From Nilaparvata lugens (taxonomy: Eukaryota; Arthropoda; Insecta; Hemiptera; Delphacidae), in contig NC_052508.1 of NCBI RefSeq assembly GCF_014356525.2, forward strand, positions 50,323,858 to 50,387,857: a stretch of DNA of 64,000 bases. Direction: 5' to 3'. Below are positions 44,777 through 58,130 of the stretch, in pieces. The notes below the pieces were generated by a model. It ran no database searches. It was not told where the DNA came from and saw nothing but the letters and a program-made list of their open reading frames with translations. The position numbers were made by a program, and so were the translations under genes. Position 1 is the first letter of the stretch. The number at the start of each line of letters is the position of its first letter.

Positions 44777-47250
44777 ATGATTCATTCACTAAAAATAATG
44801 GAATGGAACGCAAATGGATGGTTACAACGGCAACAGGAGTTGGAAGCAGTTCTAAACATAGAAAAAATAGATATATGTCTTATATCTGAGACTCATTTTA
44901 CAAAGCAGTCGTTTATAAAATTCAAAGGCTATAGGATCCATCATGCTTTACATCCCAGCAATGTCGCAAGGGGTGGGAGTGCCATCATCATCAGAGACAA
45001 TCTACAACATCATGAACAAGTGAAACTCGAAAGTGATAGAATACAATTGACAGGTGTAGCAGTGAGAGCAGTCAATTATCATTTTGTTGTTGCAGCTATT
45101 TACTGTCCTCCCAGATATTCCATCAGAAAAGATGAATATTTATCATTGCTTGATATGTTAGGAGACAAATTCATTCTTGGTGGAGATTTCAATGCAAAGC
45201 ACGCGCATTGGGGATCGCGCTTAACAACACACAAGGGAAGACAGCTCTATGAAGCAATGAGAGAGATGAGGTGCGAAGCTCTTTCAACTGGTAAACCAAC
45301 CTACTGGCCCACCGATACGAGGAAAATCCCAGATCATATAGATTTTTTTCTGACAAAGAATATATCGGTAAATTATTTGCATTTAGAGGATATTTTCGAT
45401 CTAAAGTCGGACCACTCACCCATCATTTTGACTCTCAGTGATTCAATTCTACAGAAGGAAAATGCTTGTCCTGCGCTAGTCAACAGCCACACGGATTGGG
45501 ATGGTTTCCAAAAGATGCTGGATGAAAGAATAGAGTTGAACTCGCCATTAAGAAACGAAGAACAGATTGATCGGGAGTTAGAGAAGTTTGTAACTGATAT
45601 CCAACAGGCAGCATGGTGTAATACTCCACAATTCAGAAGAAGAACCACTGGAAATAATTACCCTGCGGAAATCAGAGAAATGATTGTGGAAAAACGAAGA
45701 GCAAGAAGGAGATGGCAGCAATCACGTTCTCTTCAAGACAAAATAGTTTTAAACAATCTAACTCAAGAACTAAGGAGAGAGATTCAATGTATCAAGAATG
45801 AATCAATCAATAATTGCTTGATAAACTTAACAGCAGAACGCAGTACAGACTACCCACTCTGGAAGGCAGCTAAGAAAATAAAAAAACCCAGGTGAAAAGA
45901 GAAATAAGAAATCTGAATAACAAAAAGACCCCTGGATTCGAAATGATAACTGGCTTAGTCCTCAAGCACCTACCAAGAAAAGCAATAGTAAAATTAACAC
46001 ATTTTGAATGCCTCTTTCAGACTCAAATTTTTACCAGGAATATGGAAAGTAGCAGAAGTTATAATGCTACTCAAGCCAGGTAAAGAGCCACATGAAGTAT
46101 CATCATATAGGCCAATATCATTGCTACCTGTGCTTGCCAAGTTGTTTGAAAGGATTTTACTGAGTAGGCTAAAACCAATAATTGAGAGACAGCACATAAT
46201 TCCATATCACCAATTTGGCTTCAGAGTGAAACACTCAACAATAGACCAAGAGCATAGGATTGTGAATGTAATAGAGAAGAGCCTTGAAGAGAAAAAAGTT
46301 TGTTCAGCAGCTTTCCTTGATATAGGGCAAGCTTTTGATAAAGTGTGGCATGAAGGTCTTCTTTTCAAACTGAAAAAAGTGCTGCCAAAGCAATTTACAG
46401 ATATATTAAAATCCTATCTGACTGACATATACTTTAGAGTCGGGCATGAAAATTCATATTCTGATTTGAAGGAAATAAAAGCAGGAGTTCCTCAAGGAAG
46501 TGTTCTCTACCATTTCTCTACCTACTCTATACCAGCGATATTCCCAGCCTTGATGAGAATACTACAGCAACATTTGCAGACGATACAGCCATATTATCAG
46601 TAGACAGGAATATTCATATTGCAACAGAAAAACTACAGAGATCCATCAACAAAATTCAAGATTGGACTAGAAAGTGGAGGATGAAACTAAATGAAGCAAA
46701 GTCGATTCACATCAACTTCACCAATAAGAAGGACCTGCCCATACCAATAACAATTAACAACCAAGTTGTACCATATGCCAATGATGCCAAGTATCTAGGT
46801 ATGACCTTTGACGCAAAGCTTCGCTGGAAGGCCCATGTCAAGAAGAAGAGAGAGGAACTTGGAATCAAATATAAGAAGCTGTATTGGCTGATCGGTAAAA
46901 ACTCCAACTTACAAATCCAAAACAAAGTACTTCTGTACAAACAGATACTAAAGCCAGTATGGACATATGGTATACAACTTTGGGGGTGTACCAAAGACAG
47001 CAACATCAATGTAATACAACGGTTCCAGAACAAGGTGCTGAGGAACATTGTGGATGCTCCTAGATATGTCAGGAACAGCGATCTTCATAGAGACCTGCAC
47101 GTCGACCTGGTGTCCACCAAGATCCAGAGGCATGCGGAGAGGCACGAGGGGCGACTGCACCAACACGACAACGTTGAGGCGATCCAGCTGCTAGACAATG
47201 GAGGGTTGGTGCGGAGGCTCAAAAGGAGGAAACCGTATGAGCTAGTGTAG
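44777..47250 (+). pseudogene. Jockey ORF2 (endonuclease + reverse transcriptase), multiple frameshifts
   Basis: The endonuclease part (44777-45895) is intact, with WNANG near its start, LISETH, GGDFNAKHAHWGS and SDHSPI as catalytic landmarks. The frame ends at 45893-45895 after an A-rich run. The reverse transcriptase continues in other frames: KKTPGFEMIT at about 45920, then from 46004 YRPISLLPVLAKLFE, the FLDIGQAFDKVWH motif (usually DI-KAFD) and AGVPQGSVL. A further frameshift just after that puts the active-site FADD motif at about 46575 into another frame. The last part (46681-47250) is the Jockey C-terminal region with KYLGMTFD and IQRHAERHE. At least three frame breaks; no RNase H. Confidence 0.85.
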
Positions 47251-47490
47251 TGCTTGTTCAATTAGTGTCCAGTGAAAGAGCAGAACAGTGATTGAGTGAA
47301 TCTAGCTTCTATAGTACAGTCATAAGTGTACATATTAATTAAACAGTCAATATCAGTAAGAATATCTAATGAGATATTCGCTGTTAACATATTAAAGTAG
47401 TATGTTAGGATAGAAAAAATTAGCTCATTAGTCTCTAGACTAGATAGCTATAGTATTGACAATAAATAAATAAATAAATATATATATATT

Positions 47491-47528
47491 ATTGAGTAAC
47501 AATATATATATATATATTGTTACTCAAT
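47491..47528. repeat. Perfect 38-bp palindrome
   Basis: ATTGAGTAACAATATATATA followed directly by its exact reverse complement, just past the retrotransposon tail. It includes an AT dinucleotide core and could extrude as a cruciform. Confidence 0.85.
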
Positions 47529-47755
47529 GTTACCTGAGGGCCACGCATGAATATGAGACTCCTACTAACGTACTAAGCCATGCCAATTTCGATGAAGAGA
47601 TCTGAGATTGCTATAGCTGCTACTATACAATTGGATGTTATTATAGTTGTGAAACGTTGTTTATCAGGTCATGTTGTGTGAAGAAAAAAGCAAATTATTT
47701 AAATGAAACGTAAAAATTTATTTCTGTGCCAAATCATTTATTCATTTGTTTTTGT

Positions 47756-48024
47756 TCATGAAAACAAAACAGACTTAATTTTCCTTTTCTTCAACAATAT
47801 TTGACGATCAGGATGTATCCTTATCATATGCGCGTTGATGTTCTCTTTGCGTTTGGACACATGCGGACAGTAAGGACAGTAGAAATGTGGCATTTTGCCA
47901 CACTCGTGCTTCTTGTGACGATACAGCGACGCCATTTGGTTGTACGACTTGCAGCATGTGTCACACACAAAAATACGTGACGATTTGCTGACATCATCAT
48001 TGAGAAAAACGTGAAAAGTGTTGC
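47756..48024 (-). CDS. lola: lola variable 3' exon E17 (C2HC + C2H2 finger pair)
   Basis: Alternative terminal exon of 88 residues. The acceptor GTATCTTACAG precedes GC|AAC. A leader of about 19 residues precedes finger 1, CDTCCKSYNQMASLYRH (C2HC, with an extra Cys right after the second ligand). The linker is CGKMPHF. Finger 2 starts CPYCPHVSKRKENINAH and closes HMIRIH. The tail is strongly basic (LLKKRKIKS), possibly adding DNA contact or a nuclear signal. AATAAA signals on the minus strand (TTTATT at 47737-47742 and 47717-47722) lie 13 and 33 bases past the stop. The retrotransposon tail ends only about 280 bases past the stop, so it sits at or near the 3' UTR. Confidence 0.92.
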
Positions 48025-48805
48025 CTGTAAGATACCAACACAAAAGGACAGATGTGAGGTTATGTGAGAAATAAACCAGATATAGTTAGATTCACCGCAA
48101 TCTGTCAGCATTCCTTAAAAATAGCATCAATGTCCCATTGAACCACTCCTGATGGTACTTTTTGTAATGATTGTTAGTCAATTATATCATTATGTCAATC
48201 AGATGCTGATAATTGATAGTCAATCATACCATTATATCAATCAGATCGTTATGACTGGCTATCGTTTATAGTGATTTTTTTTCATATATTAGCTATCTTG
48301 AAACTAAAAACATGTTTCATTCTGATCTAAATTGCTAATATAATTCGAAATGTAAATACATTCCACAAAGACCTGCTTTCCCTGATTCTCCGCTGGGAAA
48401 AAATAGAAAAGCGTTGGTGGGAGTGTTCACACATTTGCACTCCCTCATAAGAGCCAATAGTGTAATGTTTTTGGTCTGCTGAGCAGTAATTTATGAGAGA
48501 GTGGGTTCTAGGATTTTGTAAAAATAGTTTCTGATTTTTGTGACAATATTGATTCTTTTCCTAATATTGACTTGATTTTCTATTTGAACATATAAATCAT
48601 GTAAATAATTGAATTTTATTGTTTCCATCATTGAATGATTTAGGCATAACTTGAATGAACTAGAGCCTTGGAATTAAAAAGAACTTCCCTTCCACAAGGA
48701 GATGGGGCGTGAAGTTGCCCTCTAAAAGTTCGAGAGTAGAATCCTCAAGAATAAAGTACATGACCATTTTGCGATTTGAAGATGCCTAGATGTGATTGTC
48801 AAGAC

Positions 48806-49097
48806 TGGGTTATACCATAGAGAAACGATAGCATAAGTAGATATCCCATGGTATAGGGCGTTTATGTCGCAACTTTTACTGTTATCCCAAGCCGATAGTT
48901 CACGTAGTTCATTCCTATGCAGCTGTGTGACGCTGGTAGTCTCTCAGATTGTGCCGTTCATACACTATCACCCAAACAAAACAGTAAAAATTGACAATAA
49001 CCGACAGTAATCGGCTTGAGATAACAGTAAAAGTTGCGACATAAACGCCCTATACCATGGGATATCTACTTACGCTATTGTTTCTCTATGGTTATAC
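48806..49097. repeat. MITE with long inverted repeats, GGTTATACCATAGAGAAAC ends
   Basis: GGTTATACCATAGAGAAACG and CGATAGCATAAGTAGATATC at the left are matched inverted at the right, and the arms continue through CCATGGTATAGGGCG and TTATGTCGCAACTTTTACTG to CCGATAG. Arms are about 100 bases, nearly perfect. Confidence 0.88.
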
Positions 49098-52000
49098 TGA
49101 CTAGGGAACTAAAATTTCATGAGGGCAGTTTCTAAAAACTATATTTTAATGAACATAACGATAAACAAGTTTCGTTTATTATACCATGTGCACATACAAA
49201 CAGTCTCACTGCTGGGCCTACTAGGGTTTAATAATGGTGGTAGTTATTTCGAGTCAAAGACAACATCTTCCTCTAAAATTTCTTTCTCAGTATGGAAAAA
49301 TTACTCAACATGTGTCTAGTATCAATTTCAAAATGTTTTATCCGATATTCAACTCGATATTGCCTCATATCAATCGCGGAGTAATGAACAATGTATTCCC
49401 TCATTATAATAAGGTAAGAAGTATTTCCTTATTCCGTCCGTGCCTCCAATAATACACAGTAATAACCATCCTCGAATTATGAATATTCTTAGCTTGAACG
49501 CATCTAGAATGTCAATTAATATGCTGCATAAGGTACAAATTAATATTTTTCGTTTTGCCTTCTTTATAATATCATGCATTCTCTGACTCAATTGACTGTT
49601 ATCTTTCTCTGAGGGTGAGACACTCCTCTTTTTATGGTGTCTAATATATTAATATTCTTCAATCTTGAGAATGACTTCGCTGAGTTTCATCAATTTTTTT
49701 ATCATCTAAATCAAAAGTTATTTTTTTAGAAGTCATAGAATATTCTTGCTTGGATCTGCTTCTGTTCCAATTCATACAAATGATCCAAATCTCGGCAACT
49801 TGGGAAAATTAATTTCTGGTTATTAACAATGGAAATTGATCAAAGTACTACTTTTTTTTAATATTTTAAATCGACTCTATGTTTGCCGAATATAGCTTAT
49901 TTTAGGGAAAAATTATTGTAGAGCTTCGATCTGAATTTAATATTTAGGATTTCTGTCTTATCAAGTTAAACTCTGAATAAAAATATAGAAATAACTATTG
50001 ATGATAGTGTAGGCTACTAGAATGCATTGGTCTATATTTTGGAAACTTACCTTTCAACTTGTACTCATGGTTGAAGACACATTTACAGAAGAAGAAAACT
50101 GAAAATCTTGCCGAGTTTATTATGTTATGATATTATCTTCTTTGAAAATTTGAAAATTTAAACAATCTTAAATCAATCGTCTACTTTATTCCAGGTACAA
50201 GTTCCCACCATTGGTGTTTCCTATCACATTAATTCAATTTTAATCTCAGTTCCTCATAATGATTTCAAAAACATATTGAATAATATGTTTATGTAAACAA
50301 TAATCCTGATTCAGTTCTCGATTTTTTTTAAATCAATGTTTCTCATGTTAGACCACTACATGTTCGTTTACTCTGCTAATTGTTTATTGTTGATGTATAT
50401 TTTAAATATAATCAAAGCATGTGTCTGAGATTATACAGAATAGAATAGAGAGCATTATCGTACAACTTATTATTGTAAATGTAATTTTTGGAAGGATGAG
50501 GAAAAGAAGATTAATTTGACTAAGGGAAAAAGTAATGAAAGACCAGGCAATTATGACTGTAATATTTACTCTTCTAATACAACAGACAAAGTAACATCAA
50601 CCAAAACATGTAAAGAAATAACAATAACAAAGTACACACTGATCCTATCAAAAAAATTAGTAACAATAGACAACAACAACGGTACAGGTTTCAACAGAGA
50701 AGAAATATTCAATAAAACTAAAGTGGTAGGTATTGAGAAATAACCTTTAAAAAGTTAGTTGACTAACAACTGGGTTTTTTCAACTGTTAAAGGTATCGAA
50801 ATAATATTTATTATTCATAATATCATTGAAGTATCAGATAAATTATTGTCGGAATAAATGTCAGAGTTAGAGTTGATAAGTTGATTTCGAGGTATATGAG
50901 TATAATAATTATATTTAATTACATGTAAGAAACATGAGTACCCACATGAAACATCAGTTTCGAAGTACAAGTAGTGTATAATAATATGAGGTCTATATCA
51001 TAGGAGTTTGAGTGATTGAAAGGACTACAACATTTCATGGTCTATAATATGAAACATGCAATACATTTGAATTTTCATGAATGATTTCCTATGTGTCAAT
51101 ATTAATAAACTCTATGCAGCCTCAAATTTGAAAAAAACAACCCATACTCAAAGACTACCAATAGATATTTTCAGACTTAATGGAGTTGAAATCAACTCTT
51201 ATTTGAGCTTTGAAATACTGAAGAAATAAAACTTAAATATTAATATTGTTATTTTAACAACCTCTCATCAACTCTTATTCCAAAACAAACAAAATTGAAT
51301 TACAAGGACTTTAAAATAAATATAGATTATTTTTTCTCAGTTTTGGATCAGTGGGATTATTGATTAGAGTGATAATTAATTGAATTACAAGAAATAATAC
51401 AATAAGAGATAACTGGTTGCACAATCTTCAAGGCAGGAAAATAACACGGAATACTCAGGAAAATTTTACTAGAAACGTTATCCTTGTTCGAGCTTTCAAC
51501 TCTGACATTTCAAAAATTCAAACCAACAAAAAAAAATTAATTAGTATATCTATCAAATCATAGTTTATAAGCACCAAAATCAACGGGAAACAAATTTAAG
51601 TTTTACTTCTTGAATACGAGTATAGACAAATATTGAAACATCCTTTACAATCAATAATATTTACATTTATGAGCAAATTCGTTTGATTGAACACAATTTT
51701 TACAAAACATCAAAAAAGGTCACTGACCTTATGGTTTCAAATATTGGCCGACTATTCACTAGTATTTACATATCAATATTAGAAATTTACAAGTGATACA
51801 AAAAGCTTGAGAAGGTTTGTACTTTAATGACGGCTATAATTTGGTTCAGAGAAAAAAATCAGGAATAGATTCAAATCGTATGTCTAGAATAGGTACATTA
51901 AAAACATGTTGCAAATATAATATTGCATAAGAACAAAGGAAGATGCAAGAGAATACCAAAATACTTTGAAAAAATAGGGCTTACATTTTCAAAAAAGTAT

Positions 52001-55000
52001 TTTTCACACAAAATTTAACAAATTTAATTCTTTGACCAATCACTTAATAGGTAGAGTAAATAGTTTACTAAAGTGAGGTCCACTTCAAACTTAATTCTTA
52101 CTAAGTCACAACAATAATTCTTCCCATTGAACTGATGGTGACTTGAGGTGGATCTCACCATTGAGGAGAATACAAAATAGCATCCAAGTCACAAGTAGGC
52201 TATAATTATAACGATCCACACAAAATGGCAGTGAATTGAGGATAGATGGAAAAGCTACTGCCCAATTTTGGTTACTGCCAATTCATTTGAAAAGTAATTA
52301 ATTTTCTATGAATCGATACTATACATAAAAAACAAGACGTTCAAGGATAACAATAACATTCATTTTAAGCTCAGTAACACTGTCATACACATATACATTA
52401 TTCATTCATACTTCCATGAAAATACAACACACAATACTATATATATTGTTCCAAACATACAGAACATGCATGACACATATATTTAGAGAGCAGTGGAAGA
52501 TATAATCAATAATATCAAGAGATTGATTGATAGGAATGATTAAGAGAAGTGAGATAAAAGTGAGTGATTGAGAAAAATCTTAATACAAAAATTTGAACTA
52601 TACAGGTTTAGGCCAAATTTGGTACTTCTTAGCTCTTAGCTTTGATTTCAATAGGAAATTTTATTTGTATTTAATGAATTATAATGCCCTTCAGGGACTT
52701 AAGGTTTGAGTGTATTATTAAATTGATAATCTAAAGTAAAGAATGAATCATATTTCTAGAAATGCAAATGGAAAATACTTTTTTCTCCTCTGGTAGAAGG
52801 ATAAGATATGAGGACTCATCAATGAGTGAAGCACAAACAAAAGTGCGAATTAATTAATGTAATTAATCAAATGAATTAATCGAATGCAATTAACTAAATA
52901 ATTTCACTTCATTAGTAAATTAAATGTGTTTCCAGTTTTTGGTTATCATAGAATATTTAAGCATTATTCAATATTTAGATAATAATTACATCAAAAATGG
53001 AAAATTTAGTTTTCAAAAGATAAGATACTTCTATAGTTTCATCAAATTTCCTGTTCATGAGCTGTAGCCAAAACAAGCTTTCATATAAAAATAATGAACT
53101 GTCTATTGTTCACAATTAATTCGCATTACACCTGAGAAGCCTAGATTCGAATAATTTTGAAAAATGTATAAGCACTAGAAAGAATTGTTGAGGTGATAAT
53201 TTGAATTTGTTTCCCTGAATACAATGTGGTGTAGTTTTTTGTTAGATTGTTCTTGGAATTGGAGATTCCTATAATATACAAAATACATAAGTAAGGAATA
53301 TGACAGTATAATTTGAATATGGTTAAAACTAATAAACGTTATGAATACCTGAGTTTCAATTTCAATCAAATATTACTGTAGGCCTACACATTTTTTACAG
53401 GTGAGAATTCAATATCAATACGATAATAGAAAAAATGAGGAAAAACGATAGTTGAAATGAAAATATTTATACTTGGAACTGGATTTTTATAAATAACTGA
53501 GTTCCAGTTTTTATAAAATATTAATGTACATAATTTTCTACGCAATTGAATAGCCAATACTACGATAATATAATAATTAAACATATAAATATAATAGAAC
53601 ATATATACATATAATAACTTTGTCATATTGATACGAGTTTTATTTGACAATGAATATTAACTTATTTTGATTTTCATTGGGAATATCTTTGAAGTTCATA
53701 CAAACCATATAAAATGATAAAAAATTCTTATTTTATTGCACTAAATCTAGAAAAAATCGAAATAACTCATACCAATAGTCTGTATTAAATACAAAAGGTA
53801 ACTTACTTGATAGATAATATATTTATTAAGCAACATGAGGAATTAGAGTAATTTTGAAATTTTCAAAGCATACAGAATAAGAAAATGGTTAAGCTAGATA
53901 AAGAAAATAATAGACAAATAAATTGCCTAGTCACTAGAATATAAATATAGGCTAATGTAAGATGGCACACACGAGTATTAAATTTATAAAAAACGAATAT
54001 CACAGAGAATTTATAAATACATTTATCTCAAAACCACAATTTGTACTAGCAGGTGTTTGTTATAGAATACATTTTATTTATTTTGAATGTTCCATGATTG
54101 AGGCTTTTCTAAAAAATCCCGAATATTATTCATTGATTCCAAATTCAGTACGGCAACTCCCCTCATAAATAACTGAACCATGAACCCCATTGAAAACCAG
54201 GTTTTGGAATTCTACAGTTAATCTTCATTTTGAAATAGCAAGGTTCTCCATCGTTTGTGAGTGCATCAATTAGGGAACATTCATCAAATTAAAATCTACT
54301 CCAAATCTTATCAATTCGAATATTTTAGTAGCATATTTTTAGAAGTACACAATAATCTTGAAGCCTTATAACTAACCTACATCAGGCTACACAACATCAT
54401 TAACTGTCAACTTTAACGGAGATTTCAGGGTGAAAATATTTTTATCTGCCATGTTTGAACCGTGAATAAATATGAATTTTTTGTAACCTTTTTGAGACTC
54501 TAAATGATAGGAAATAGAAGAGTATCTGACGATAAATGGAATGGATAAATATACGAGTAATAGTCAACAAATCATGAGGCAAATGTAGTAAGATTTCATA
54601 GACGTAGAAATAATACATAATTGAATCTATAATTATTATAATCCTATAAGAAGTCATGCTTATTCGACTGTGTAGCCGCCGACTCCAGTGGTTATTGATC
54701 TCGATATAGTACTCCGTGGATTCTGATCTTAGTAATCTATGTTCACTTTCTCAAGCTCTTCTAAACTTTCTCTTTCAGCTATTTTTTCCTACTTACCAAA
54801 TCAATACTTTAGAATACTTCACTATGCAAGTCCTCATTTCTTCATTTTTCCATACCTCGTCACTCCCAGTTTCATCAATATGTTATCTTATTCATTGGAG
54901 TTATATTACTTATTTCATCTTAATTTTCACAAGTCTGATAAACAGTTTCATCAAGAAATGCAAAAGACTGTTCGATGTGTATGTGCTTTTTTAAGAAGTA

Positions 55001-55339
55001 AATACATAAATATGTATGCAGGTTTGAGTAAATTATATGAATGAACTAAGGTTATTCTTAAGCGAGTCCACTTACTCATATCAACTGCGGAGAATTTATT
55101 CAGAGAGTGAACAGACATCAGATTTCAGCAATCTTTGGAGCTTCGCCACACTTGTGCTGAAGCTGTCATTTGAAGAAGTGTATGCAATCTTTCAACCTCA
55201 ATTCATTGCAGGTTTTAGATTCGATTTCCTTTCACAACTAGTTGAATCGGAAACGCAGCGTTTGATCTGGGAAAGAGTTAGAGAAAGCGGGTAGGTTTTC
55301 CAGCGAGATTACTTTTCTTCCCTTTTGCACGAGGAAAAA

Positions 55340-55690
55340 ATATTAGGGTGTGTTCCACAATAATACACACGTATGTTGAGAGGAGGCGTGGATAGATAGA
55401 AATGACACGAGAAGAGAAAAATCAAGGTAAGTTTCACACGTGAACCGGTATTTTGAGAGAAGACTTGGATAGATGAAAATCACACATGAAGAAAAATATC
55501 AGGGTAAGTTCGACAAATACCATACCATATGGCAAGAAGAGACTAGATGGATGGAAATTGCATGTGGAGAGAAATATCTCTCCACACAGAAACAGGTATT
55601 TCAAGAGGATGGATAAAAATGGCACGTGGCGAAAAATATTAGGTCAATCTGCACACATGCATGATAAGAGGAGACACTTTGATAAATAAA
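55340..55690. repeat. Degenerate minisatellite, period about 75-80 bp
   Basis: The theme GAGGAGGC/GAGAAGAC-TTGGATAGATGRAAATNNCAC, then GARGAAAAATATCAGGGTAAGTT and ACACACGTG, recurs about four or five times with drift (55370, 55455, 55530, 55600, 55660). No coding sense. Confidence 0.6.
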
Positions 55691-55769
55691 ATTTGTTGAT
55701 CACTCTCTCTCTGATGTAAATAAGAGTGTGTGGAGAGGCAAGTGGGCTAACCAAGTGGAGCAATAACAT

Positions 55770-56120
55770 CAATAAATCGGGCAGGGGTCCCAGGTCCCGG
55801 AGCTTGTGCTATCTTTGACAACAATTCTTCGAAAAGTGAGAGTAGCGGCGTCAACTGAGCCCTCAAAACTCGACTCTGTTTCCAAGAAAAGGCTCACTCC
55901 GACGCATGCGCAGTTCAACCGCACGTGCCTAGCTACTTTGGGGTGGGGGCGTGAAGAGGGGGCCGTACCGCCTCTATGGTTCAATGCTTTCCCCCGCCCC
56001 CACCCCATGAAGCCCCCGGGGGCAGGAATATGTGTGCAGAAAATGAGTATCAATTGTGAAATTGATATTAGCAACGGTCTACCTGAGTGCTTCCCCCTCA
56101 CGACCCTCCCCACCCCTCCC
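55770..56120. other. GC-rich patch in the E18-E17 interval
   Basis: A GC-rich island in strongly AT-rich surroundings, with GGCAGGGGTCCCAGGTCCCGG, CGACGCATGCGCAG and C/G runs near 55940-56030. A plus-strand frame of 160 codons (55806-56288) covers it, Pro-rich and without a domain I know. It may be an old transposon, an internal promoter or a noncoding exon. Confidence 0.4.
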
Positions 56121-58130
56121 CACCTTGTACCCTGTTGTTTTGCTGAGGAAATATTGCATCTCGAAGATCAATCCAGCCTTTTTGTTCCAGCTCGCTGTCA
56201 GTTTTGTAGGGAATGTTCTGTTTGTTTCACAGTAATATGGACGATAATATCAACTTTTCTTAAGAGCAGTAAATTACCAAAGAATTAGCTTAGATTTAAA
56301 AAGGGAATACAAATGAGTGATGGACTGCTTTAGCCTGTTTATTCATGACAATTTTTTGGAGAGATTCGATAAATAAATTAATTACAAAGAAAAAAGGATA
56401 ATTGTTACAATAATAATTAAAATTTTTCTAGAAAGCATCAACGATTGAGTTCACTAATATTCAATAGAAATAATTATACTTGGAGATGATTTGCTCCAAA
56501 GTAATTGATAAGATTTTCAAAAGGAAATAATTTATTGTAATGTATAGAAAAACGAAATTACATTACATTAGCTCTCCAGATATTCATGATAACTATTGAT
56601 ATTTTTCTGAAGTTTGTAGACCTTCGATGATTTTATTCATCACAATAAACTAGTATTGATTGAGATTGAGATTTTAATTCATAAAAACTCTTCGGTACCG
56701 GAAATTTTGTTTGTGTGAATTTGGTTGGTCTGTAAAATCTGTTGTTCTCTTTGGCTTATTTTATTGATCTGAAAAATCCAACTGTTGAGAGTTTTTTCCA
56801 ATTTAGCATTTAATTTTTGAGAATTTGTTTGAACATTAAAATTGACAATATCAACGGTTTTCAACGACAATGAAATTGAGATAGTGATAGTCTAAAAACT
56901 GTGATTCTCAATACATACTAGTACTAGAAGCTAGATAAATCCTTATTAATTTTTTTGATGGTTTCTATTTCATTCAGAAATACAATACAATTGCATGGCG
57001 TGCCATGAGAATCTGTTTTTATTACTCTCCCTAAATTTGGTTTTCTCTCTCTCTTAATCTTGATTCGGTGGAAAGTGGAAAGAGGCTTTACGAGAATGGG
57101 GCTCTAAGAGGACCCGGTGAACTTGACTTCTCAAAATAAATAGAAAGACCACCTCGATTATTCAGCTTTTAAGAGCTCTCTTTCTGTATCTCCCGCTCTC
57201 TCAGCCTATTTATCGTATTTTCACTCGCAATGTTTCTCTTTCCAGATAATTTTATGCTTGGTTCTCTCTTGTCAGTACTATAATGGGGTCTAAACGTTAT
57301 TGTTCTCCCTCTTTTTTCTCTTACAGTATCCATATCTTGTGATTGGTGATGGGAATGAAATTTAGAGGTGCATGATGTATTGCAGAACAAGAGCAGTATA
57401 AATTCTATACAATAAGCAGTGTATGTCTAGTATGTGCTGCTCACACACTGTACATGCATTACAACTTATTTATAAGTAAGTAAGGTATCTACACTCGACT
57501 TATGTGTGGGAATCTCATAAACAGCTGCTCCAACAGTACACGACTTAATTATTGTTAAACAGCCCCTCAGATCTGATTCTTCGAGACAAAGATTCAACGA
57601 AATCATCAAATCATAAATTGAAATGGAACGAAACAATCCAACCCATAGACAACATCCGTCTCAAATTCAGGCAGTTTTCCATCTTGATAGCCTACACCTT
57701 TGTGATAGCTGACCCTGCATGGCTCTAATGACACCTAATTTTGTAATTATCCTCATCCGGGATTTGTGTAGGCTGATGATATTTGGAGACTCGGTTTGCG
57801 CACACCATTGCCTGATTAGTGAGCAGCCTCCATCCGATTTCCAAAGCTAATCAATAATATTGCGCGTAGAATTAATGCCATACCACCGCGATTTGGCGTG
57901 TGCGGCAAACTACTGCCTAAACCACCCCTTCACTCACCACTACCCTTTCTAGCCTATCTCTTACAAAATTTGGATGAATTTGTGTTTTATTTGAGCATGA
58001 GAGATGGATTTCATTCGAGGAAAACGTTGAGGGAGAGTTGGGTGGCGGAATGACCCAACATGTGTGCGAATTTGTCAATGAGAATCTTATCGTATGACAA
58101 AATGCTAGGTTAGGTTAGCTACGGATTCGT

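Larger units (their letters stand above)
43040..47475 (+). mobile_element. Jockey-type non-LTR retrotransposon, near full length but broken
   Basis: It has a GC-richer 5' region (43040-43292), ORF1 with a zinc-knuckle domain, ORF2 with endonuclease and reverse transcriptase, and a 3' end in an (AATA)n tail at about 47459-47480. It lies in the E16-E17 intron, opposite to lola transcription. Several frameshifts and stops make it inactive. The 5' boundary is set by composition only; I could not find the target-site duplication because the 3' side is simple AT repeat. Confidence 0.85.

Noticed and set aside
47459..47530. Possible AT-rich origin or promoter at the palindrome
   Set aside because: It is better explained as the retrotransposon tail microsatellite plus a simple AT palindrome.
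55806..56288. A 160-codon Pro-rich plus-strand frame
   Set aside because: The length is explained by the GC-rich patch. It has no recognisable domain and a low-complexity Pro-rich middle.
58105..58125. GGTTAGGTTAG motif as a telomere-like repeat
   Set aside because: Only two units of an insect-like repeat; a chance match.
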